DNA from: Streptomyces sp. G-G2
GTDB lineage: Bacteria > Actinomycetota > Actinomycetes > Streptomycetales > Streptomycetaceae
NCBI RefSeq assembly: GCF_030063135.1
Contig: NZ_JASISO010000007.1
Location: 124,001-188,000, forward strand
Direction: 5' to 3'
DNA length: 64,000 nt
The notes beneath the pieces were generated by a model. That model was given only the letters and a program-made list of their open reading frames with translations, was not told the origin of the DNA and ran no database searches. Of the stretch, positions 1-8,472 are shown one piece after another (the first letter of the stretch is position 1; each line of letters starts with the position of its first letter). The position numbers and the translations under genes are program-made.

Positions 1-2
1 AC

Positions 3-518
3 AGCGGCACGTCCGCCGCCTCGACCGCGTCCACGCAGCCGCACTCGGTCTCGGCGGGCATCCCCGATACCGCCCCGTCGCACAGCGGCAGCACCGCCTC
101 CCCGGCAACAACCCGCCTCCCGAAAGACGTTGAGCGGACGGCTCGGGCCTTCGCCACGGCCTACGCGGAACACGACGCCCGCGACGGCGCCGACCACTCG
201 TACGCAGACGCCGGCGCTCGGGCCGCCCGGCTCGCCTCGGGCGAACTGGCGGGCGTCCTCGCCCAGAAGCGACCGAGCCAGGACGCCGCATGGGCTGCCC
301 TGCGGGCCGAGAAGGCCCGACAGACGGTCAAGATCACGGAAGCTGTCGTCCCCGACGGTGCACCTGCCGTAACGGTCCCCTCCGCCCTCGTCCGCGTGAG
401 CTACACCCTCACGACCACCCCGGAGTCCGGCCACGCGCGCAGCAGTAACGAACAGCTCGCACTCCGACTGGAGCACACCGCCGAGGGCTGGCGCGTCACC
501 GCCTTGCCATGGGCGTGA
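3..518 (+). CDS. C-terminal part of a conjugation-operon protein, possibly NTF2/VirB8-like (5' partial)
   Basis: The reading frame is open from the first bases to a TGA at 516-518, giving about 171 residues with no start in view. The beginning is Ser/Thr/Ala/Pro-rich, as in a periplasmic linker behind a membrane anchor. A compact domain of about 125 residues follows and ends in beta-like segments (VRVSYTLTT, QLALRLEHTAEGWRVTALPW), a pattern resembling the NTF2-like modules of the gene at 1899-3209. It lies 10 bp before the peptidoglycan hydrolase gene, in the same operon. I infer a TcpC/VirB8-type or other envelope component; the N-terminus is needed to settle it. Confidence 0.6.
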   Translation, partial: SGTSAASTASTQPHSVSAGIPDTAPSHSGSTASPATTRLPKDVERTARAFATAYAEHDARDGADHSYADAGARAARLASGELAGVLAQKRPSQDAAWAALRAEKARQTVKITEAVVPDGAPAVTVPSALVRVSYTLTTTPESGHARSSNEQLALRLEHTAEGWRVTALPWA

Positions 519-528
519 CGGGGCCGCG

Positions 529-1506
529 ATGAACAAGGGCACACAAGCTGGCCTGGGACTTGTCACGGCCGGGCTCATCACCGGTGTCGCCATGCTGACC
601 ACGTTCGGAGGGGCCGACAGCGCCTCCGCGCAGGAAACCGGCCCTGGTGGCGGCATCAAGACGGACGCGCCCGTACCGGGCTGGGTACGCGAGCTGATCA
701 ACAAGCACGCGGGCGAGTGCCCGCAGGTCACAGCCTCGCTGCTGGCGGCTCAGCTCTACACCGAAAGCAACTTCAACTCCGGCGCGACGTCGCCCGTCGG
801 CGCCCTCGGCATCGCTCAATTCATGCCGGGGACCTGGGCTCAGCACGGCAAGGACGGCGACGGCGACGGGGTCAAGGACATCCGGAACCCGGCCGACGCC
901 ATCGCCGCGCAGGCCGCGTACGACTGCACCTTGGCCAAAGAGGTCAAAAAGGTGCCGGGCGACTCGACGGACAACATGTTGGCCGCGTACAACGCGGGCG
1001 GCGGTGCGGTGATCAAGTACGGCGGCATCCCGCCGTACCCCGAGACCCGCGACTACGTGCGCAACATCCGTGCACTGGCCTCGAAATGGGCCGACGCCGT
1101 CAGCCCCGACGCACCGGCCGGCAAGGGCGCTGCTCGCGCGATCACCGCCGCGAAGACAGCTCTGGGCACCTGGTACCGGTGGGGCGGCAGCTGCGTCATG
1201 CCGTACGAGGGCGTGGGCGGCTGCGACTGCTCCTCGCTCACCAAGATGGCCTGGTCAGCGGCGGGAGTGAACTTGCCGCGCACCACGTACGACCAAGTCC
1301 ACGCAGGGACCGCCGTCAAGGCCGTCTCCCAGCTCGCCCCGGGTGACCTGTTGTTCAGCGTCCCCGGAAGCGCCGGACCTGAGCACGTCGGCATGTACAT
1401 CGGCGACGGCCAGGTCATCGACGCCCCGCACACCGGGGCTCAGGTGCGGATCAAGCCGCTCAGCTACTGGAAACCGCAGATCATCGCGATGCGGCACGTC
1501 GGCTAA
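529..1506 (+). CDS. Bifunctional lytic transglycosylase / NlpC-P60 peptidase (VirB1-like)
   Basis: This 325-residue exported peptidoglycan hydrolase probably opens the cell wall for the conjugation channel. A signal peptide or anchor covers residues 1-35 (hydrophobic LGLVTAGLITGVAML, then SASAQ). An SLT-type lysozyme-like domain (about 50-190) has the catalytic Glu in QLYTESNFN (E79) followed by GIAQFMPGTW and AAYNAGGG, both hallmarks of the family. An NlpC/P60 domain (about 205-325) has Cys in GCDCSS (C234) and His in PEHVGMYIGDG (H286). This two-domain arrangement is typical of T4SS operons of Gram-positive bacteria. The ATG lies 10 bp after the upstream stop and the gene continues into the pilin-sized protein. 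Confidence 0.93.
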   Translation: MNKGTQAGLGLVTAGLITGVAMLTTFGGADSASAQETGPGGGIKTDAPVPGWVRELINKHAGECPQVTASLLAAQLYTESNFNSGATSPVGALGIAQFMPGTWAQHGKDGDGDGVKDIRNPADAIAAQAAYDCTLAKEVKKVPGDSTDNMLAAYNAGGGAVIKYGGIPPYPETRDYVRNIRALASKWADAVSPDAPAGKGAARAITAAKTALGTWYRWGGSCVMPYEGVGGCDCSSLTKMAWSAAGVNLPRTTYDQVHAGTAVKAVSQLAPGDLLFSVPGSAGPEHVGMYIGDGQVIDAPHTGAQVRIKPLSYWKPQIIAMRHVG

Positions 1507-1556
1507 TCATGCCAAAACATCCCAAACTATCCCTCACAGCACCAAGGGGCTGAACC

Positions 1557-1895
1557 ATGCACAACCTCCTTTCTGCCGCTGCCGATCCCTCCCTGCACAC
1601 CACCCTCGCTGCCGGAGTTGACGTCGTGTCCGGCGTGAAGCCCGACTGGGGCCCCTTCGGCAAGCTCGGCGGCACGGCGAAGGTGATCCTCGGCGTCATC
1701 GCTGCCGTCGTCCTCGTCGTCGGGGCGGGCGCGTTCCTCGCCGGTGTCGGCAAGTCGAAGGGCTGGTTCGGTGAGGGCCACTCCACGATGGACAGCTCGC
1801 GCGGCAAGGGCATGATGGTCGGCGGCCTGACCTGCGTCTTCCTCGTCGCCTCCTTCGGCACCATCTTCGCCATCACGTACGGCATGGGTGTGTGA
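1557..1895 (+). CDS. Small two-TM membrane protein of the T4SS (VirB2-like position)
   Basis: A 112-residue protein with two clear hydrophobic segments, about 41-65 (VILGVIAAVVLVVGAGAFLAGV) and 88-110, joined by a short polar loop containing a Lys/Gly-rich stretch. Size, topology and place in the operon (after the transglycosylase, before the VirB8-like gene) fit a VirB2/TrbC-type pilin or channel subunit, but sequence alone does not prove it. The ATG has a good AAGGGG ribosome binding site. The stop is 3 bp before the next ATG, so the two are probably translationally coupled. Confidence 0.8.
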   Translation: MHNLLSAAADPSLHTTLAAGVDVVSGVKPDWGPFGKLGGTAKVILGVIAAVVLVVGAGAFLAGVGKSKGWFGEGHSTMDSSRGKGMMVGGLTCVFLVASFGTIFAITYGMGV

Positions 1896-1898
1896 CCC

Positions 1899-3209
1899 AT
1901 GGCTTCACGATCCCGGAGGAACGTTTCCTCCTCAAAGGGCAGCGGAGCGCGCCGCTCGTCGGCCAAGCTCTGGGGCATCGCGGCCGGCGGTGCGGCAGTG
2001 GCCACCGCGGCCGGGGTGGTCGTCAGCATGTCGACGGGCACCCCTTCCGCCACGGCTCCCTCCGCGTCAGCACCGGCCCACTCGGCTCCGCAGGCGAACG
2101 GCGAAGGCGTGCGCGAGCTGCACGGCGTGCCCGTCGGCTACCCGCACACTCGCACCGGCGCCAAAGCAGCGGCGGCCAACTACACGACGGTCAGCGGAAG
2201 TTCTCAGTTCCTCACGGACAAGGACGCGCGACACCGCGCCGTGGCCGTGATGGCGGCTAAGGACACGGCCGGAACGGCGGTGAAGAAGGCCGACCACGCA
2301 GCCGAGGACGCGGTTGGCTCCCTACGGGGCGACACCTCCAAGATCTCCGCCAAGAAGACCATCGCCCGCACTGGTGTCCTCTCGGCTCATGTCCTGGGCT
2401 TCGATGCTCACGGGGCGATGGTGCGGCTCTGGACGACGACGGTTCGCGGCAGCGCGGCCGGACACACGACGCCGAAGACGGATTTCCAGTCGGTGACGGT
2501 CACACTCACGTGGGAGTCCAACGATTGGAAGCTGAAGGACAGCTCGACCTCAAAGGGGCTGGTCGCACCGATCGACGTGCGGCAGGCGTCCAACGTGCCG
2601 GGCGACTTCGCCGACTACGCTCCGGCCGCTGCAGAAGACCCCGTTCTGAGCGGTGCCAACGGCCCGAGCGGTTTCCCGGCCCCGTACGGACACGACGAGC
2701 GCGGCGCGCGTGCCGCCGCCGTCAGCGCCACCATGCTCTACGGCGACCCCCGGTTCTTCACCCATGAGGACTGGCGGCACCGGATGCTGGCGGCTACCGC
2801 CGCGTCGAGCGTGCTGCGCTCGGTCACCGAGGAGACCGACTCGACAGCTCGCCTGGTCATGGAGAACCGCGGGGTCGGCGCGGACGGGACGACCGGCGAC
2901 GGCAGCGAACTGATCACGCGGACCGCGGCGCTCGCCACCCGCTCGATCTCCTACTCCGACCAGGCCGCGAGCATCGAGCTGTGGACGGCGTCCGTGGGCG
3001 GCGTCGCCGGGAAGGACGAGACGCAGCGCCCGCAGGTCGCCTTCCTGCGAATGACCGTGGACCTCGTCTGGGAGGACGGCACCTGGAAGACGACGGCCGT
3101 TACGCCGTCCGAACCGCTCGTTCCGTCGCCGCCGGCCATGCAGGAAGCCGACCCGGCCGACAGGTTCGCGGACGTGGGAGGTGCCAGCAATGCGCCTGCG
3201 ACTGCGTGA
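1899..3209 (+). CDS. VirB8/TcpC-like conjugation scaffold protein with duplicated NTF2-like domains
   Basis: A 436-residue single-pass membrane protein: a basic cytoplasmic start (residues 1-23), one TM helix (24-45), a Ser/Ala/Pro linker, then two related domains of about 150 residues. Both domains contain the pattern VRLWT/IELWT, then VTVTLTWES.DWK or MTVDLVWEDGTWK, showing an internal duplication. An N-terminal TM plus two NTF2-like modules is the architecture of TcpC and VirB8-type scaffolds of Gram-positive conjugation systems; this assignment rests on architecture and context. The stop overlaps the next gene by about 20 bp. Confidence 0.75.
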   Translation: MASRSRRNVSSSKGSGARRSSAKLWGIAAGGAAVATAAGVVVSMSTGTPSATAPSASAPAHSAPQANGEGVRELHGVPVGYPHTRTGAKAAAANYTTVSGSSQFLTDKDARHRAVAVMAAKDTAGTAVKKADHAAEDAVGSLRGDTSKISAKKTIARTGVLSAHVLGFDAHGAMVRLWTTTVRGSAAGHTTPKTDFQSVTVTLTWESNDWKLKDSSTSKGLVAPIDVRQASNVPGDFADYAPAAAEDPVLSGANGPSGFPAPYGHDERGARAAAVSATMLYGDPRFFTHEDWRHRMLAATAASSVLRSVTEETDSTARLVMENRGVGADGTTGDGSELITRTAALATRSISYSDQAASIELWTASVGGVAGKDETQRPQVAFLRMTVDLVWEDGTWKTTAVTPSEPLVPSPPAMQEADPADRFADVGGASNAPATA

Positions 3210-4821
3210 TGACGCCCCCGGCCTGCTGACCATAGAGCGGGGAACCCCAGGCCGCTGGCGCCGCCGTCTCCAGGCGGTGGCCATGATCAACGTGATCATC
3301 GGGTTCGTCTTCGTGCCCTCGGCGGTGGCCAACCCCTTTTGCTACATCCCGATGGTCTGCGAGGCGAAGGCGGCCATCGACTTCGTCAAGGACCCGTTGG
3401 GATTCCTGCTCCAGAAGCTGACCGAGGCCAACATCTGGTTCTTGCGCAAGATGCTGGAGCTGATCCAGAACACCACGAAGATCGACCTGACGAGCACCGG
3501 CTTCCTGAAGCAGTACGCGATCATCTTCGCGGCCTCCAGCCTGCTCACCGTGGCTCTCTGGTTGATCGCCGTGGCCAAACGGGCGGTCCGCGGAGTCGCC
3601 CTGACCACCGCCGTGTCCGAGGCGATCGGCTTCCTTCTCCTCCAGTTCGTGGTCAACGCCATGACGCCGGGCGCAATCGCACTGCTGATGAAGGCCATTG
3701 ACGAAGTCACGGCCATCTTCGAGCCGTACGCGACATCAAACTTCAAGCCCTTCCTGGAGAACATCCTCAAGGTCATGGCAGCCAACCCCACCGAGGGCGT
3801 GGGACAGCTGCTGGTCGTCAACCTCATCATGATGTGCGGCGCCCTGCTGATGTGGATCGAGCTCCTGATCCGCAGCGCGGCCATCTACGTGGCCGTCGCG
3901 CTCGGGCCGATCGTCAACGCCGGGCTGGTCGACCGCGACCTGTGGGGCAAGTCGAAGAAGTGGTTCGGGGCCATCTTCGCCATCGGCCTGAGTAAGCCGA
4001 TCTTGTTCGCTCTGCTGGGCCTCGGCGGCGCGATCCTCAGCGACACCTCGGGGAGCATGTCCGACTCGGTCTCCAAGACCCTGGTCGGCGCGTTGATCCT
4101 CCTGCTTGCCGTCTTCGCGTCCGCCACGCTCTACAAGTGGGTGCCCGCCTTCGGCGACGAGATGGCCAGTCTCCACCACGACCGGAAGAGTGCACAGTCC
4201 TCCGGCCCGGCCGCCGCGGTCGACGGCCCCGCCCAGCACGCCAACAGGGCGATGGGCGCTCGTGTCCAGGACTCCTTGGTCGGCGGCTCCAAGTCCGCTG
4301 GCGCCAAGACCGCTGGCGCGAAGATGGGCGGCGGAACTGCTGTGGCCGGACCGGTCGCGGTCGGTGCCGCCATTGCCAAGGCCGGCGTCGACGTGGCGAA
4401 GAACAAGGCCACCACTTCCCCAGGCGCGCAGGGCACCGACGCCGCAGGCGGCGGCAAGGCCGAACAGCCCGAGAGCCAGCAGGGCGGCGAGGACACCGCC
4501 GGTACGTCCGGTGCACCGGCCGCCGCTAGTCCCCAGGGAGCGACCTCCGACCCGGTCGTCGGCTCTTCTCCGGACTGGTCCTCGGCCGGTGGGCACGCCT
4601 CGGCGGGGCGCCCACCGGGAGCCAATGGGGCACCGAGCACAGCACAGCCGCCCTCCCCGCCGTCAACCGGCACGGGAACCTCGGGCCCGACCCCGCCCGC
4701 CTCCCCCTCCTCCGCATCAGGAACCACCTCGGGCTCCGGGCCCTCCGTCACGCCCCCGCCGCCGTCGCGGCCGTCGGGCGGCCAGGCACCCGGACGACCG
4801 AACCCCAGCAAGGATCAGTGA
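3190..4821 (+). CDS. VirB6/TrbL-like polytopic channel protein with disordered C-terminal tail
   Basis: A 543-residue protein with hydrophobic segments at about residues 30-47 (Ala-Asn signal-like site), 108-135, 150-175, 205-235, 255-285 and 300-320, then a tail of more than 200 residues rich in Ala/Gly/Pro/Ser. This matches VirB6/TrbL inner-membrane channel subunits of T4SS. ATG 3190 is preferred over GTG 3181 because GGGAGG lies 8 bp before it. It overlaps the VirB8-like gene by 20 bp and precedes the SCO6880-like gene by 6 bp, showing tight operon coupling. The low-complexity tail may reach through or along the thick wall; that is a guess. Confidence 0.82.
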   Translation: MRLRLRDDAPGLLTIERGTPGRWRRRLQAVAMINVIIGFVFVPSAVANPFCYIPMVCEAKAAIDFVKDPLGFLLQKLTEANIWFLRKMLELIQNTTKIDLTSTGFLKQYAIIFAASSLLTVALWLIAVAKRAVRGVALTTAVSEAIGFLLLQFVVNAMTPGAIALLMKAIDEVTAIFEPYATSNFKPFLENILKVMAANPTEGVGQLLVVNLIMMCGALLMWIELLIRSAAIYVAVALGPIVNAGLVDRDLWGKSKKWFGAIFAIGLSKPILFALLGLGGAILSDTSGSMSDSVSKTLVGALILLLAVFASATLYKWVPAFGDEMASLHHDRKSAQSSGPAAAVDGPAQHANRAMGARVQDSLVGGSKSAGAKTAGAKMGGGTAVAGPVAVGAAIAKAGVDVAKNKATTSPGAQGTDAAGGGKAEQPESQQGGEDTAGTSGAPAAASPQGATSDPVVGSSPDWSSAGGHASAGRPPGANGAPSTAQPPSPPSTGTGTSGPTPPASPSSASGTTSGSGPSVTPPPPSRPSGGQAPGRPNPSKDQ

Positions 4822-4827
4822 CCCTCC

Positions 4828-6354
4828 ATGTCGACTCGTACGTATCAGTTCGGAAAGCACCGCCCCACAGGGCTGGTCGGCCGCCGAGACCTCGGCGAAC
4901 AGGTCGTCCTCGGCGGCGGCGCCGTCACCGGCATCCTCTTTGGCTACCTCTTCAACGGCGTGACGGCCATCGCCGCAACGTGCCTGGTCCTGCCGATCCT
5001 GCTCGCCCTGGTCATCGTGTACGCCCCGTACCGCCCCAAGGGCACGTCCCAGCGGCGCACCCTCTACCGCTGGTGGCGGATCAACCGCTACCACCGCAAG
5101 GCGCTCCGCCGTACCGGCGGCGTATGGGTGTCCCCGGCCGTCGAGGCCGGCGTGCGCCGCAACGGCACACCGCCGGACGCCGCTCTTGTGGAGCCGGAAG
5201 GCGTCACGGGCATGACGTGGGTGCCGGTCACGGTCCGCGGTCAGCAGGCCATCGTGGTCCTCCAGCCGGAGGCCGGGTGCGTCACAGCCACCCTGGAGAT
5301 CGCTTCGCCCGGCCTCGGCGGCAAGGAAGTCGGTGAGCAGATCGTCGCCCTAGAGCGTTGGGGCGAACTCCTCGACGCCTTCGGGAACGTCGAAGAACAC
5401 CCGGTGAAGCGCATCCAGGTCCTGGCCCGGCAGATGAAGTCGGACCCCTACGCCCACCAGCGTTACATCGCGCAGCGCGACGAGTCGGCTGCGACGACGG
5501 ACGCCCCGCAGTGGCTGAAGGACTCGTACGACGTACTGGCCAACGCCGTGTCGACTTCTGCTGAGGAGCACCGCTACTACATCACCCTCCACGCCCGGTT
5601 CACCCGCGACCTGGCGGCCGAGGGTGCCGCCCGCGGTACCGGTGACGAAGGAGTCGCCGCCGCCATGGCCGCGTACCTGGATGAGCTGTGGTCCCGCGCG
5701 GAGGACGCCGACCTCTCTGTAATCGCGCCCCTGGACGAAGGGCGGATGACCGCGTTCATCCGCAACTCGTACGACCCGGATCACGCCATCTGGGACACCG
5801 ATCTCCGACAGGCGCACGCCTTCCCCCGCAACGTCGACGTCCGCGACGGCGCCCACGTCGCCACTCGCGCGGCAGGTTCCACGGACAGCTGGTACCACGC
5901 CACGGCCGCCGTCGTCGGATGGCCCACGACCCCTGTCGGCCCCGACTTCCTCTCGCCGCTGCTGATCGGGATGCCCGACGTCATCCGCACCATCTCGATC
6001 ACGCAGCAGCTCGAACCCAACGACAAGGCCGTGGAGCGAATGCTCGCGGAGGACACGAACAACCAGGCCGAGATCGACCGCGACCGTAAGCGCGGCAAGA
6101 ACATCGACCCGCGCGACCAGATCGCCGCCAGCGCTACCGGATCGCGCGGCATGACCCTGGCCTCCTCCGGCGCGGCCGGCTCCGCCGTCGTCGGCTACAT
6201 CACCATCTCCTCGCGCAGCGCCGAAGAGCTGGAGCGCACCAAGCGCACCACCGCCTCCCGTGCCCGCAACGCGCACCTGCGGATCGAATGGCTCGACCTC
6301 GAACACGCCCGCGCCTTCGCCACGACCCTGCCCCTCGCCGGAGGCATCAAGTGA
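4828..6354 (+). CDS. SCO6880-family conjugation protein
   Basis: A 508-residue protein with two closely spaced TM helices near the N-terminus (about residues 27-70, VVLGGGAVTGILFGYLFNG and a following helix), a basic loop (RPKGTSQRRTLYRWWRINRYHRK), and a long soluble C-terminal part. This is the layout of the SCO6880 family, which sits directly before the VirB4-type ATPase in actinobacterial conjugation operons and corresponds in position to VirB3 or the N-terminal part of a VirB3-VirB4 fusion. Its TGA overlaps the GTG of the VirB4-like gene, implying translational coupling. The biochemical role of the family is not established. Confidence 0.8.
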   Translation: MSTRTYQFGKHRPTGLVGRRDLGEQVVLGGGAVTGILFGYLFNGVTAIAATCLVLPILLALVIVYAPYRPKGTSQRRTLYRWWRINRYHRKALRRTGGVWVSPAVEAGVRRNGTPPDAALVEPEGVTGMTWVPVTVRGQQAIVVLQPEAGCVTATLEIASPGLGGKEVGEQIVALERWGELLDAFGNVEEHPVKRIQVLARQMKSDPYAHQRYIAQRDESAATTDAPQWLKDSYDVLANAVSTSAEEHRYYITLHARFTRDLAAEGAARGTGDEGVAAAMAAYLDELWSRAEDADLSVIAPLDEGRMTAFIRNSYDPDHAIWDTDLRQAHAFPRNVDVRDGAHVATRAAGSTDSWYHATAAVVGWPTTPVGPDFLSPLLIGMPDVIRTISITQQLEPNDKAVERMLAEDTNNQAEIDRDRKRGKNIDPRDQIAASATGSRGMTLASSGAAGSAVVGYITISSRSAEELERTKRTTASRARNAHLRIEWLDLEHARAFATTLPLAGGIK

Positions 6355-7787
6355 CAGACCTGCTCGACCTCGCCCCGCTGTCGCCGATGCACGAGACGGT
6401 GCGCCGTCCCCTCTACACCGAGACGACCACCAGCCAAGCCCTGTACCTGCCCATCGCACCGCCGACCCTCGGCACGGCAGGCGCGATCATCGGCCGAGAG
6501 CTGTACTCGGGCAAGGCGTTCATCTACTGCCCGTTCTCGGCGTTCGGTGACGGCCTGCCCGGCGGCAACATGATCGTCATGGGGGACACGGGCCGGGGAA
6601 AGTCGGCCCTGACCAAGACGTACGCGGCCCGGCAGATCCGCCTCGGGCGTCAGGTCGTCGTCCTCGACACCAAGGAGCAGAAGGAGCGCGAAGAAGGCGA
6701 GTGGGCCGCGCTCGGCCGCTCGCTGACCGGCAAGGCCCCGGTGAAGTTCACCCCCGGCGGCGGCCGTGCGGCGTCGTGCATCAACCCGATGGACCCCGCC
6801 ATCGCGGGCAAGCGGCAAGTCGAGCTGGTGCGCACGATCGTTGAACTCGGTCTCGGTAAGGCCCTGGACGAGTTCGCCGGCTCTGCCCTGCGGATCGCGA
6901 TCCGCAGGGCCCACCAGCGGGCGGGTGAACTCGGCCGCACCCCGGTCCTGGCCGACGTCGCCGCCGCGTTGCGGTCACCAGAGGAGTCCGACGCGGCGGC
7001 CAAGAAGCGTACGCGGGACGAACTTCTCGGTGACGGCCTGGAGGCGTCCTACGTCCTGGATCGGCTCTGCGGCAGCGAGCAGGACGCCACCGGCGACCTG
7101 ACGGGCATGCTCGACGGCCCGACCAGCCTGGGCGTGGACCTCGACGCCGACATGATCGTTTTCGACCTGACCAAGGTCCCGTCCGGTGGCGTCGCCATGA
7201 CCATCCTCGTCGCCGTGATCTCGGTCTTCCTCGAAGAGGTGTGGCTGCGTCCGCTGTGCGAATGCGGGTCGGAGCCGGGGCAACACGACCGAGTCGTGGT
7301 CGACGCGAACTCCGGAGCCTGGGAGCTGGGGCCGAACCCCGGCTCCGGCTGCCGCCGCTACACGCAGCGCAAGCGCATCCTCGTCTGTGAGGAAGCGTGG
7401 CACATCCTCGGGACGCCCCAACTCGCCTCGCTACTGGAGAAGTTCCTCAAGTTCGCGCGTGGGTACGGCCTGTCCTGCATCTTCATCGTTCATCACTTGT
7501 CGGACATCGACGACAGCTCGGAGACCCAAGCGGCGCTGAAGATGGCCGACACCATCGTGATCTACAGCCAGAAGAAGGCGGAGGCGGAAGCGACGGTGGC
7601 CCGGCTGGGTCTGCCGTCCTGGACGGCCGAGCACATCATGCGTCTGCGCCGCGGGATCGCCCTGTGGAAGGTCGGCGAGGTGATCTACCCGGGCGTCCAG
7701 CATTTGTTGGTGGAGGCCGAGCAGCACTTGTGCTTCTCCTCCGGCTCGATGACCGACCTGGCCAGCACCTCCCCGGACACCGAATGA
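6351..7787 (+). CDS. VirB4-like T4SS ATPase
   Basis: A 478-residue ATPase that would energise assembly or transport of the conjugation channel. Walker A is GDTGRGKS at residues 78-85. A Walker B-type stretch (DADMIVFDL) and the RILVCEEAWHIL segment with acidic pair, characteristic of VirB4/TraE ATPases, lie further on. The domain starts close to the N-terminus, so the family's usual long N-terminal region appears to be supplied by the preceding gene. A Cys-containing insertion (PLCECGSEPG...GCRRY) lies between Walker B and the EEAW motif. GTG 6351 is chosen because it overlaps the upstream TGA; the gene ends in an ATGA overlap with the next one. Confidence 0.9.
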   Translation: MTDLLDLAPLSPMHETVRRPLYTETTTSQALYLPIAPPTLGTAGAIIGRELYSGKAFIYCPFSAFGDGLPGGNMIVMGDTGRGKSALTKTYAARQIRLGRQVVVLDTKEQKEREEGEWAALGRSLTGKAPVKFTPGGGRAASCINPMDPAIAGKRQVELVRTIVELGLGKALDEFAGSALRIAIRRAHQRAGELGRTPVLADVAAALRSPEESDAAAKKRTRDELLGDGLEASYVLDRLCGSEQDATGDLTGMLDGPTSLGVDLDADMIVFDLTKVPSGGVAMTILVAVISVFLEEVWLRPLCECGSEPGQHDRVVVDANSGAWELGPNPGSGCRRYTQRKRILVCEEAWHILGTPQLASLLEKFLKFARGYGLSCIFIVHHLSDIDDSSETQAALKMADTIVIYSQKKAEAEATVARLGLPSWTAEHIMRLRRGIALWKVGEVIYPGVQHLLVEAEQHLCFSSGSMTDLASTSPDTE

Positions 7788-8170
7788 GCGGATACCACCA
7801 CCTCTCCGCCGCCGACCCCGTCCACGCAGATTCGGAACGAGCCCTCGCCATGACCGTCACCACCGACCACACCACGCTTCCCGCTGACGAACGCGCGGTG
7901 CGACAGGACATCGACCAGCTGCACGCCGAAGCACTCGACCTCGCCCGGCGCATGAAAGAACTGGCCCTCGTGCTGGACCACGGCGACTACTCCGCCGCCG
8001 GGGGCCGCGTACGTACGGCCGTCGCCCACATCTGGCGAGCCGCCGAGGACCTGCACAGCGCTTTCCACACCGCGCCCCCGCGCTGTGCCGGGCCCGACGC
8101 GTCGATGTCGCGGCTGTGCGGCCGGCGGATGCGCTACCTGGCGGCCCGCGTCGCCCGGAGGGCCGAGTAG
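7784..8170 (+). CDS. Small helical protein of the conjugation operon
   Basis: A 128-residue protein of unknown family, starting inside the ATGA overlap with the VirB4-like gene and ending in a TAGTG overlap with the next gene. Residues 35-100 are predicted helical (RAVRQDIDQLHAEALDLARRM, then VRTAVAHIWRAAEDLHSAF); the end is basic (RLCGRRMRYLAARVARRAE). No TM segment or catalytic motif is visible. Strict coupling to neighbours indicates a transfer-system accessory component. Confidence 0.8.
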   Translation: MSGYHHLSAADPVHADSERALAMTVTTDHTTLPADERAVRQDIDQLHAEALDLARRMKELALVLDHGDYSAAGGRVRTAVAHIWRAAEDLHSAFHTAPPRCAGPDASMSRLCGRRMRYLAARVARRAE

Positions 8171-8433
8171 TGGACATCCTGCCCGGCGGAATCTCCCTGG
8201 CCCTGTACGCCGTGACGGCCGTGTGCGCGGTGGCCTTGGTGACGCTCTGGTTCCTGCTGAACCGCGGACGGCGCAACGCCGGATTCGCGAGCAAGGGACA
8301 GCTCAAGCGCCAGATGTCGGCCAAAGCAGTCTTGAAGGCCACCGAGATCCGGCCCTCCCTCACCAGCGACGACAGCCGCCCCCGCCGCGCAGCTGGGGTG
8401 AGCTTCGCGAAGGACCGCGCCGCCGCTCGCTGA
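8170..8433 (+). CDS. Small single-TM membrane protein of the conjugation operon
   Basis: An 87-residue protein with a TM helix at about residues 7-29 (ISLALYAVTAVCAVALVTLWFLL without charged residues) followed by a basic cytoplasmic tail. It starts at a GTG overlapping the preceding TAG and lies 39 bp before the VirD4/TraG-like gene. Coupling proteins in many systems are anchored by a separate small membrane partner, and the downstream ATPase here has no TM helices, so this protein could be that anchor; this is inference from topology and position. Confidence 0.78.
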   Translation: MDILPGGISLALYAVTAVCAVALVTLWFLLNRGRRNAGFASKGQLKRQMSAKAVLKATEIRPSLTSDDSRPRRAAGVSFAKDRAAAR

Positions 8434-8472
8434 CCCTCCCTCCTTGTCGCCCACCTCGCTCCGGAGTACGTC

